From the NCBI GenBank assembly GCA_047630275.1, contig JBLHVN010000002.1, positions 124,001-188,000 of the forward strand: DNA of 64,000 bases. The letters are read 5' to 3'. Origin of the DNA: GCA-2720865 sp047630275 (lineage in GTDB: Bacteria > Bdellovibrionota > Bacteriovoracia > Bacteriovoracales > Bacteriovoracaceae). Below are positions 34,021 to 41,544 of this stretch, piece by piece; the stretch's first letter is position 1, and each line of letters starts with the position of its first letter. Position numbers and translations under genes: made by a program. The notes under the pieces were generated by a model. The model searched no databases. It worked only from the letters and a program-made list of their open reading frames with translations, and was not told the DNA's origin.

Positions 34021-36476
34021 TGTTTTATCTTCTCCATCTTAGGATCATACATGGGCCTAAGGGAGACTTCCGCTGGATAGATAGTTCCTGCTATTTCAAT
34101 AGTCCATTCCCCCCCGTCTATAAAGTCTTTATTAACAGGCTCACCACCTTCAATCATAAAGAGCCCTACTGCCCCCCCTAAGGTATGCCCATACGAAGCG
34201 GCCCTAACATAACCCATATCTTTTCCGTCTCTTCTAATCACTTCAGCGTGACAAAGTAGAGGCAAAGGATCTTTAACTAAGACTTGAGCTAGCCTGCGCG
34301 TTAGCATGGTGGCCTTTTCTGGCTTTAACTTTAAAGCGGCTTCTTTTCCGATAAAGTCTTCTTTTGTCATATCAACGGCAAAGCCAAGACCTGTTTCAAA
34401 GGGGTCATCGGTATTATCAATATCATGACCGTAATCACGATAGCCTTTTTCCATTCTAAGAGAGCCTAAGGCGCGAAGTCCGGCGTGAGCTAAGTTAAAC
34501 TCCTTACCGGCATTTACCACTTCATCATAAACCTGAACCGCTTGCTCACTTGGAATGTAGAGTTCAAAGCCAAGCTCACCTACATAAGTAATCCTAACTA
34601 ACCATAACTTTGAATAACCAATAGAGATCTCTTTAGCCGCTCTAAAAGGAAAGGCCTCATTACTAAGATCAGTTCCAGTTAGTTTTTGAAGTAGCTCTCT
34701 AGACTTTGGACCTTGAACATTTAACTGGCTAAGCCCTCCTGTTACGTCATGAACAAAACAATGCTCATCATCAAGGATGGCGCGCTTCATATGAGTTTCA
34801 ACATGTCGGTGCATAGTATCGGTTACAACAACAAGATACTTTTCATCACTCATCTTAGTAACCGTTAGATCAGCTTCAAGTTTTCCCTTTTTATTTAACC
34901 ACTGAGTATAAGTAATAAGTCCTACTTCAGTATCAACATTATTAGCAGAGATTCGGTTCAGCATAGCTCCAGCGTCTCGCCCAACCACTTCAAATTTCCC
35001 CATAAAGGACATGTCCATGATCATGACATTTTCTCTAGCTGCCTTATGCTCCTCTTCCCAGTTTGAAAACCAATTCTCTCTTCCCCAACTAAGCTCCTCT
35101 ACTTCAGCTTTCTCGCCAGGGCGAGCAAACCAAGCGGGACTCTCCCAACCACTAACATCAGTAAAATAAGCCCCAGCCTCTTTCATGCGATCATAAAAAG
35201 GCGACTTCTTACAATCCCTTGCGGTTTGTGGAATCTTAAAAGGGTAATGGCATTTATAAACATTCCCAAGAGTTTCAACAGTTCTATGGGCGCGGTACTT
35301 TGGCGTGTTCTGATAAGTATGAAGCCTATCGATATTCATTCCCGTGACATCGTATTGAGGAAGACCCGTCATGATCCATTCGGCCATTAACTTTCCTATT
35401 CCTCCACCAGTAAGAATTCCAATTGAATTTAGGCCCGCGGCCACAAAGTAATTCTTAAGCTCAGGAGCTTCACCAATAATAGGCGCCATGTCCGGTGTAA
35501 AACTCTCCGGTCCGCAGAAGAACTTTCTAAGCCCCACTTCCATAGTAATAGGAACTCTCGCCATGGCCTTCTCTAGAAAAGGAGTCATGCGGTCCCAATC
35601 AGGAGATAGGTCTTGAAAAGAAAAATTAGCTGGAATCTCTGAGTCCGCAAGCCAAGGAGCGCAAACAGGCTCGAACATTCCCACCATGATGCCATCAACT
35701 TCTTGACGGTAATAGCCATAGCTAGAAGGGTCTTCTAAGACGGGCATGTTTTGAGGCAGTCCTTTAATTTCATCTGTAATTAAATAATAATGTTCAGCCG
35801 CTTGGTTAGGAATAGTGATACCATTTTTTTCACCAAACTGACGGGCCCACATTCCGGCGCAGTTAACCACGTACTCACAAGAGATATCTCCTTGCTCTGT
35901 AGTCACTCCTGTGACGGCGCCCTGTTTTGTTGTAACGCCAGTTACAGTCACCCCTTGAATTAACTGAGCCCCTTGCATACGGGCGCCCTTTGCCATGGCC
36001 ATAGTTGCTCCCACTGGATCAACCTTTCCATCTGTTGGAACATAAAAGCCTGCTTCAAGATCATCCACATGAGCGAGGGGAAAAAGGTCTTTAATTTCTT
36101 TGGGAGAGATTTCTTGAACATCAATTCCGCAGTAACGGTTAAAAGCAGAAACCCTTCTATATTCTTCAAGACGGTCTTTATTAGAAGCGGCCTCGATAAA
36201 ACCAATAGGTTGAAAGCCAGGTGAATGCCCCGTCTCTGCTTCAAGCTTTGAGTATAGATCTTTTGTATATTTTCTAAGTTCTGTTGAAGTCTCTGAAGTT
36301 GAACCAAAAGTAACCATAAGCCCGGCCGCATGCCAGGTGGTTCCCGCAGTCAATTCACTTTGCTCTAAGAGGACAATGTCTTTCCAGCCTGCATGGGCCA
36401 AGTGATAGGCCGTTGAAACCCCTATAATTCCACCGCCAACAATAACAACACGTGCGTGCTTTGGTACTTCAACCAT
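34017..36476 (-). CDS. dimethylglycine/sarcosine dehydrogenase-like FAD-GcvT protein
   Basis: An 819-residue two-part enzyme. Residues ~1-400 are a DAO-type FAD domain with VVIVGGGIIG (10-19) and GTTWHAAG, where the His49 position carries covalent FAD in mammalian dimethylglycine dehydrogenase. A linker domain follows. Residues ~430-815 are GcvT-like folate-binding (GRENWFSNWEEEH, TGGLSQLNVQGPKSRELLQKLTG, LGSLRMEKGYRDYG). It demethylates dimethylglycine or sarcosine, handing the methyl carbon to THF. Operon with purU, and possibly fed by the osmoprotectant importer at 8812. Confidence 0.92.
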   Translation of the reverse strand: MVEVPKHARVVIVGGGIIGVSTAYHLAHAGWKDIVLLEQSELTAGTTWHAAGLMVTFGSTSETSTELRKYTKDLYSKLEAETGHSPGFQPIGFIEAASNKDRLEEYRRVSAFNRYCGIDVQEISPKEIKDLFPLAHVDDLEAGFYVPTDGKVDPVGATMAMAKGARMQGAQLIQGVTVTGVTTKQGAVTGVTTEQGDISCEYVVNCAGMWARQFGEKNGITIPNQAAEHYYLITDEIKGLPQNMPVLEDPSSYGYYRQEVDGIMVGMFEPVCAPWLADSEIPANFSFQDLSPDWDRMTPFLEKAMARVPITMEVGLRKFFCGPESFTPDMAPIIGEAPELKNYFVAAGLNSIGILTGGGIGKLMAEWIMTGLPQYDVTGMNIDRLHTYQNTPKYRAHRTVETLGNVYKCHYPFKIPQTARDCKKSPFYDRMKEAGAYFTDVSGWESPAWFARPGEKAEVEELSWGRENWFSNWEEEHKAARENVMIMDMSFMGKFEVVGRDAGAMLNRISANNVDTEVGLITYTQWLNKKGKLEADLTVTKMSDEKYLVVVTDTMHRHVETHMKRAILDDEHCFVHDVTGGLSQLNVQGPKSRELLQKLTGTDLSNEAFPFRAAKEISIGYSKLWLVRITYVGELGFELYIPSEQAVQVYDEVVNAGKEFNLAHAGLRALGSLRMEKGYRDYGHDIDNTDDPFETGLGFAVDMTKEDFIGKEAALKLKPEKATMLTRRLAQVLVKDPLPLLCHAEVIRRDGKDMGYVRAASYGHTLGGAVGLFMIEGGEPVNKDFIDGGEWTIEIAGTIYPAEVSLRPMYDPKMEKIKQ

Positions 36477-36736
36477 AATGATCCCCTAGATATTGAAAGC
36501 AAAATACTATAATGATATGGCCCCCTAAGTCATATTGCGCTGTTTAAATAAATGGGGATTAAATCTTTTAATCTCAAGTACTTACCCTCAAAACAACTAT
36601 CTAATTATTAAATAGCTTCTATCAACTCGATAGAATTAAATTCATGACGGTTTATTTGTTACTCAACAGAAACACTTGTTTGACATATCAAACTAAAGTT
36701 CTTAAACACTTACTAACAACAATTAACGGAGAGAAC

Positions 36737-37897
36737 ATGTCGAAATATTTTTTATTACTATGCTTACTTACCAATATGGCCGCTGCTAATACTGAAGGCC
36801 TTGAAGAGATCAATGCCAAGCTAGAGGCCTTAAGTGATGAAGTCTTAACTCTTAAGAACACAAAAGGATCTGAGTCAAAGACTCACTTTGGCGGCTACGG
36901 AGAATTTGTCTATATCAATAAGAGATCAACTGATGAAAAGAATCAAAAAGTCGCTAATAGCACTAACCCAAAGATAGATGCTCAGCGCTTTATTCTTTAT
37001 ATTGGCCATGATTTTTCTAAGAGATGGAAACTAACTAGTGAGATCGAAGTTGAACACGCCAATCAAATCTTTTTAGAACAAGGGACTATTGATTATCTTT
37101 ACTCAGACGCTATCAATGTCCAAGCCGGTGTCATGCTGATTCCTGTTGGGATCATCAATATTCATCATGAGCCTACAACTTTCTTTGGTGTTAACCGTCC
37201 TGAGATCACTTCAAAATTAATCCCTACAACTTGGCGTGAGCTTGGGGTTTCCTTCTTTGGTAAGACAAATGGACTAAGCTACCGAGTCTCTTTAGTAGAC
37301 GGGCTCTTAGCTTCAGGCTTCTCTTCTGATGGCGTAAGATCTGGTCGTCAAAAAGCCAGTCAAGCTGAAGGACGAGACCTAGCATGGGTTACAAGACTTG
37401 ATTACGATATTGCAGGAATGGCAACAGTCGGTGGTTCAGCCTATGTGGGTAAAGCTGGTGGCGTGGGAACGGATGTCTCGCATAAGGTCTTTGATCTTCA
37501 TGTAAGCAGCAAGTTTAAGGGCTTTAATTTTAGCGCCCTTTATACAACAGTTAAGATTGGAAAGTCTGATGAACTAAACATTGAAAGAAGCAAGACAGGA
37601 AATAGCTCAATCGCTAAAGAGATGGACGGTTACTATCTAACTCTTGGCTATAATGTCTTAAGGGGCGTTACCGATTGGGAACTCTCTCCTTTTGTTCGCT
37701 ATGAAAACTATAATACACAAAGCAAAGTTGGGGCCGCCTACACAAAAGATCTTTCCAAAGATCGCACAAATATCACCTATGGTGTATCAGTAAAACCTCT
37801 TGAAAATATCGTCTTTAAGGCCGATTATGTTAAAGCTACTAACAAACTAAAGACCGGAGTTGACTCCTGGAATTTAGGGATGGGATGGAATTTCTGA
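36737..37897 (+). CDS. outer-membrane porin-like protein with N-terminal coiled coil
   Basis: The start is ATG 36737 (GGAGAGAAC before it), beginning a signal peptide (to about AAA18). The product is 386 residues. A short coiled coil (LEEINAKLEALSDEVLTLKN) is followed by a long beta-barrel: GGYGEFVYINKR, FILYIGHDFSKRWKLTSEIEVE, and a last strand ending GMGWNF with terminal Phe, the usual barrel signature. It resembles phosphate-selective-porin-like proteins (OprO/P type). It overlaps the FMN-binding gene by 13 bases, forming an operon of three. Confidence 0.8.
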   Translation: MSKYFLLLCLLTNMAAANTEGLEEINAKLEALSDEVLTLKNTKGSESKTHFGGYGEFVYINKRSTDEKNQKVANSTNPKIDAQRFILYIGHDFSKRWKLTSEIEVEHANQIFLEQGTIDYLYSDAINVQAGVMLIPVGIINIHHEPTTFFGVNRPEITSKLIPTTWRELGVSFFGKTNGLSYRVSLVDGLLASGFSSDGVRSGRQKASQAEGRDLAWVTRLDYDIAGMATVGGSAYVGKAGGVGTDVSHKVFDLHVSSKFKGFNFSALYTTVKIGKSDELNIERSKTGNSSIAKEMDGYYLTLGYNVLRGVTDWELSPFVRYENYNTQSKVGAAYTKDLSKDRTNITYGVSVKPLENIVFKADYVKATNKLKTGVDSWNLGMGWNF

Positions 37898-38349
37898 AGT
37901 ATATTTTCCTAGTTTTAATATTTATTTCCAACACAACTCAGGCCGGAGATATCTCCGGCCTGCAGTTCTTTAAGGATAATCCAAGCTGTAAGGCTAAAAA
38001 TAACTACCTCTACCTTTCTAAGAAAAAGGCTGAGTATATAGGAAGCCGAATCATAAAAAGATATCAATTAAACTGCCCAGGCTCTCAAAGCACAGGTTAT
38101 CTACTCAGTGATAAGATCCGCACTCACTATCAAACCCTCTTCACTATAGTTAAAGATAAAAAGATTCAAAAGATTGAGGTTCTCAACTTTCAAGAGCCGG
38201 CTAAGTACCGCGCCCCTTTAAAGTGGTTAGAGTTAATGTTCTATAATAAGTTTTATGATGAAAAGAAAGTTGACTCTCTAACAGGCGCGACTTTAACCAC
38301 TCAATCAGTTAAACGAATCTTAAAAAAGATTAAGAACCTTCAAGATTAA
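37885..38349 (+). CDS. periplasmic FMN-binding-domain protein (flavinylation site)
   Basis: A 154-residue protein with a signal peptide (to about residue 20) and an FMN_bind domain. DSLTGATLTT at 130-139 matches the ApbE flavinylation motif Dxx(T/S)GA(T/S), so Thr136 would carry covalent FMN. Such domains pass electrons outside the cytoplasm in RNF/NQR and extracytosolic redox chains. The gene overlaps the porin gene by 13 bases and the membrane-protein gene by 1. Flavin transfer between the cytochrome-like partner and a substrate entering through the porin is an inference. No apbE is seen in the window. Confidence 0.8.
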   Translation: MEFLKYIFLVLIFISNTTQAGDISGLQFFKDNPSCKAKNNYLYLSKKKAEYIGSRIIKRYQLNCPGSQSTGYLLSDKIRTHYQTLFTIVKDKKIQKIEVLNFQEPAKYRAPLKWLELMFYNKFYDEKKVDSLTGATLTTQSVKRILKKIKNLQD

Positions 38350-38759
38350 TGAACTCTACCGAAAAAAGAAATATTCTATTCACTCTTGTAGCAAGCCTTC
38401 TAAGTGGAATCTCCATCTTCATTTTAGACAGCTATTTTCAAGTTGAAAAACCTTGGGGAGTGGTCTCACATCCCTATTTAGATAAGGCCAAGATGCTGCA
38501 CTATCTTGTGACGCCTTTATTAGTTTTATCTATTGGTTTTATTATCAAGTCGCATATCTTTAAGAAGCTTAAGAACTTAGAATTTGAGAAAAAGAAGAGG
38601 ACAGGCTTGATCCTATGTTTTTTACTAGTGGCCCTTATCTATTCAGGCCAGTCCCTGCTTTTTATAACAGATCCTACGATAAAATTAATCTTCGTCTATA
38701 TTCATTTAGGGATTGGACTCTTAAGTGGGGCCACAGTTATGGCCCACCTTAGGAGTTGA
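38349..38759 (+). CDS. four-helix membrane protein, cytochrome-b-like
   Basis: A 136-residue inner-membrane protein with four predicted helices (about 9-28, 48-66, 85-104, 112-132). His residues lie at or inside helix ends (His51, His69, His119, His133), as expected for two heme-b-ligating pairs in small quinol-oxidising cytochromes (DUF4405-like). Heme binding is inferred. Translation couples it to the FMN-binding gene (TAATG overlap). It probably delivers quinol electrons to the flavoprotein. Convergent, abutting the HExxH lipoprotein gene. Confidence 0.65.
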   Translation: MNSTEKRNILFTLVASLLSGISIFILDSYFQVEKPWGVVSHPYLDKAKMLHYLVTPLLVLSIGFIIKSHIFKKLKNLEFEKKKRTGLILCFLLVALIYSGQSLLFITDPTIKLIFVYIHLGIGLLSGATVMAHLRS

Positions 38760-39770
38760 TTACATGCACTCGCGGGCGCGAGAGCCTTTCTTAAAGAGCT
38801 TCTTCTCAAAGAAGTCATAAGCTTTCTTACAGGCCTTAGCCCCTGGCCCTTTATTATTTAAAAGAATTGAAGGCTCTGTAACAAAGGCCGTTAAGACTTC
38901 AGCGAAGTGCTCATTTGATCTATTATCAGCGTAGCGAGAAACCAAGCAGGGAGCTTGTCCACCGCCACTGTCTTCTGTTCTAACCTTTCCGCCAATGGCG
39001 CTTAAAAAAGCGCTATAAACATTTCCGCCCCCACCTGGCATTGGTGAGTTACCAATTAAGTGCCCCCACTCATGAACATACTGGGCCACACTTAGGCCAT
39101 GCTGGGCATTACCTTTTCTTGAAATTCTAAATTTACTTCCAAACTGCTGACTACTCTTACTTTTATCGTCACACATTTCAAAAGGCATTGTTCTACTCGG
39201 TCTTCCGATTTGAAAGACCCCACCATTAAGATACTGCATGGAAAGGATGGCCGCGCCTAAAGTTCTCATTTCAGTGCTCGAGGCATCTTTACTCTTACTA
39301 TCAGAGGTCATCGAAAAGTTTTGAGAAGCAATGGCCTGCTTAGCTTTTTCTAGTGAGACATTCTCTATTGGGTAACATCCTCTTTCAGGACGAGGGTGAT
39401 TCTTTAGCGAAATTCCATAACCAGGATCTTTTCCGCTAGGATTAACATTTCGTCTAAAGGGAGACTTTCCATTTGTACTAACAACCGGAACCGCTTTTGG
39501 AATGACTCCTGAAGGAGCGCAATCTCCCCCTGTTGGCAGATCTCCGGGGCTATTTACTATCCGAGTTACATCTTGAACTGCAGGAAGAGTTCTCCCGCCA
39601 TTAGTTAAACTATCAAAAGCTCTTCGCCCCTCGGGAGTTGAATCCGCTGAAGCTGCCGCTGTTGATTGATAAACACTTTGAAAACCCTCTTGAGGAGTTT
39701 CACAAGAAGTGCTCAGGAGCACTAGCCCGCTAAGAATTAGGGTGTTTTTTATATTTCTCATTTTTTTCAT
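38760..39770 (-). CDS. lipoprotein with HExxH metallopeptidase motif
   Basis: A 336-residue lipoprotein. The signal peptide ends in LSTSC with Cys23 lipidated. YVHEWGHLIG contains HExxH (His233, Glu234, His237), the zinc site of a metallopeptidase. Downstream, NEHFAEVLTAFVTEP (about 288-302) offers a third Glu ligand as in gluzincin-like sites. The N-terminal ~120 residues are low-complexity Ser/Pro/Asn-rich. Other cysteines (C82, C133, C201) may form disulfides. Outer-membrane or surface protease is the likely role. A FliA-like element is upstream. Confidence 0.7.
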   Translation of the reverse strand: MKKMRNIKNTLILSGLVLLSTSCETPQEGFQSVYQSTAAASADSTPEGRRAFDSLTNGGRTLPAVQDVTRIVNSPGDLPTGGDCAPSGVIPKAVPVVSTNGKSPFRRNVNPSGKDPGYGISLKNHPRPERGCYPIENVSLEKAKQAIASQNFSMTSDSKSKDASSTEMRTLGAAILSMQYLNGGVFQIGRPSRTMPFEMCDDKSKSSQQFGSKFRISRKGNAQHGLSVAQYVHEWGHLIGNSPMPGGGGNVYSAFLSAIGGKVRTEDSGGGQAPCLVSRYADNRSNEHFAEVLTAFVTEPSILLNNKGPGAKACKKAYDFFEKKLFKKGSRARECM

Positions 39771-39786
39771 ATCTCACTCTAACATC

Positions 39787-39814
39787 TTGTCGGATTTAAT
39801 CATGAATACCTTTA
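39787..39814 (-). promoter_or_regulatory. possible FliA-type promoter of the HExxH lipoprotein gene
   Basis: Minus strand TAAAGGTA (39814-39807), 12 bases, TCCGACAA (39794-39787), 16 bases before the ATG. The elements fit the FliA consensus but the spacer is one base longer than usual, so this is weaker than the matches at 12713 and 14359. Confidence 0.35.
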
Positions 39815-39948
39815 ATAAGGTTACAAAGAAGAGTTATAACCAACTGAAAATACGGATAGGATCAAGGTTGAATGATAAAGAGGAAGAGCCCAGAATTGTG
39901 GGCAGATTTATGACTTTAACTTTTCACTTTAAAACCGAAGATCTTTAG
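39802..39948 (+). CDS. possible small protein, 48 residues
   Basis: An open frame with a basic, helix-prone N-terminal half and a strand-like end (GRFMTLTFHFKTEDL). Codon use looks coding-like, but there is no ribosome site and the ATG lies next to a promoter-like element of the opposite gene. Listed as a weak candidate only. Confidence 0.15.
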   Translation: MNTFNKVTKKSYNQLKIRIGSRLNDKEEEPRIVGRFMTLTFHFKTEDL

Positions 39949-40373
39949 CTTTCTGTTTATCAAAAACAAAAGATCTAGTGATATATCTTCGAGTAGGTTA
40001 TTTCTTACTCGTTGCGGGATAATCAAAAATGACTCAGAACGCTGTACTTATTTACATGGTCCTTAATTTTTTCTCAAATTTCTAAACCACCTAAGATTCG
40101 AACAAGAACATGGCTCAGTTCCAAAAGAAACTTCCTCAGAGAAATATGCGAAATCTTAATTTTTTATATAGTTGACTAAACAAGTTCAGTTAATTAGAAG
40201 TCCTCAATTGAAAAATTATATATTTGCAATTTCAGGGCTTTATAACGCACATGTAAGTCTCTGTAAGTTTTTAGCAATATTACACACATGGCCGGAGCAC
40301 CTGGCTAATGAATTATTTTATAAACATGGTGAGCGCTCAATGTTCATCAAAACAAACTCATAGGAGAGTAAGA

Positions 40374-41477
40374 ATGAAGAAGACTTTATTTGCACTACTT
40401 GCCCTAGGTTTCGCTGGAACTGCATCTGCTGATGCAATCAACAGCTTTACTTGGGACACGTATTCATCTGACGACAAAATGTATGTATGTAATGTAGGTA
40501 TCCGCCATGAGCGTGGTACAGAAGGTCATGTTGACGAAAACGCTGGTGGAGCCAACTCAGGTGCCACAAGAACTTCTCACGATTACCTAACTGTAACTTA
40601 CTCGACTCTTAACAATGACCAACAACGTGGACCAGAAGTAACGAGAGTTATCGAAGCTGGTGTTTCAAGTACTGCTTACACACAACTTGTAAGAGATGCT
40701 GATGCTCATAAAATCGTTGTAACTTCACTTCAAGTTAATCTTGCTTCAGAAAACTACGGAGCTAAGTATTATGTAGATGTTTGTTACAGAGGAAATCAAA
40801 TCGATTTCGCTGGTAACAATATCAGAACTGCTTTCAAACTTAAGCACAATCAACTTACTTATTCAGATCATGCTAACGCTGGTAACTTAAACTATTTCTC
40901 TGAAGCTCAACTTGCAGTTTCTTCGAAAACAGTTTGTGATACTCAAGCAGTTGGACGTAACCTAGGTTACGACAATGGTCTTAATTTTAACCAAGCAGAT
41001 ATGAATATCGCTACTGCTGCTGGAGATATCAGATTTACAGCAGGAGAAAGAAGACTTACTTCTGGAACTCAAGCAATTCAATTTGTTTCTCCTTACCGTC
41101 CTGTTACTTTAAACAGAAGTTCAACTGACGCTCCAAGATACTGTAAGACTCGTTACGAAGTTGCAGAGAAAAGAGTAAAAGTTGCTGCTACTCCTTCAAG
41201 AGCTGGTTACTGTCATGTAATGGCTTATAGCCGTAGATACGGTAGATACATAACTCAAAGTGTTCCAGGAAACTTCTCTTCAGCAGCACAATGTTATAAT
41301 TATGCTCGTACAAATACTATGCGTTATGGTTATCCTTACTACTTCATTAACCATAGAGTAAGAGCCTTTCGTCCTACTATTCAAGGAACTGCTGCAGTTC
41401 TTCAGGAAAGAAACTGGACTCGTATGGGTGGTCGTTTTACTGCTCTAACTGAGATTGAAAATCACGGTTCAAACTAA
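40374..41477 (+). CDS. secreted protein, first gene of the unassigned cluster
   Basis: The start is ATG 40374 (TAGGAGAGTAAG before it), beginning a signal peptide (to about Ala20). The product is 367 residues. The region VCNVGIRHERG...TSHDYLTVTYS...SLQVNLASENYGAKYYVDVCY is shared with the product at 43211, as is the end (CKTRYEV..., ERNWTR). This one has an extra ~80-residue Tyr/Arg-rich insert (AYSRRYGRYIT...). Seven or so cysteines point to disulfides. GCT/ACT/CGT-rich codons suggest high expression, and a terminator follows the gene. Probably the major secreted subunit of the cluster; no family recognised. Confidence 0.75.
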   Translation: MKKTLFALLALGFAGTASADAINSFTWDTYSSDDKMYVCNVGIRHERGTEGHVDENAGGANSGATRTSHDYLTVTYSTLNNDQQRGPEVTRVIEAGVSSTAYTQLVRDADAHKIVVTSLQVNLASENYGAKYYVDVCYRGNQIDFAGNNIRTAFKLKHNQLTYSDHANAGNLNYFSEAQLAVSSKTVCDTQAVGRNLGYDNGLNFNQADMNIATAAGDIRFTAGERRLTSGTQAIQFVSPYRPVTLNRSSTDAPRYCKTRYEVAEKRVKVAATPSRAGYCHVMAYSRRYGRYITQSVPGNFSSAAQCYNYARTNTMRYGYPYYFINHRVRAFRPTIQGTAAVLQERNWTRMGGRFTALTEIENHGSN

Positions 41478-41498
41478 GACAAAGTTTTAAAATAATTT

Positions 41499-41528
41499 GG
41501 GTGGGGCTTTTGCCCCATCCGCTTTTTT
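41499..41528 (+). terminator. intrinsic terminator/attenuator after the first cluster gene
   Basis: GGGTGGGGC / GCCCCATCC, a 9-bp stem (one G-U pair) with a TTTT loop, followed by GC and six Ts, 22 bases past the stop of the 40374 gene and 17 before the next start codon. It should stop most transcripts after the first gene and let some read through. Confidence 0.8.
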
Positions 41529-41544
41529 ATAAATGGGATAGAGA

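Larger units (their letters stand above)
39771..40373. other. 603-base non-coding stretch before the secreted cluster
   Basis: This is the longest gene-free stretch in the window and is AT-rich. It holds the FliA-like element for the lipoprotein (39787-39814), a weak 48-codon frame (39802-39948) and a weak sigma-70-like pair TTGACT-N17-TAGAAG (40172-40200). A long leader runs to the GGAGAG ribosome site of the gene at 40374. No tRNA, rRNA or clear hairpin was seen. A small RNA or regulated leader could be here, but nothing in the sequence proves it. Confidence 0.5.

Noticed and set aside
36644..36736. N-terminal extension of the porin gene
   Set aside because: It would bury the signal peptide; ATG 36737 has a ribosome site and a clean signal sequence.
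40172..40363. A 63-codon frame before the secreted cluster
   Set aside because: It has no ribosome site, unusual composition, and lies in the leader of the 40374 gene.
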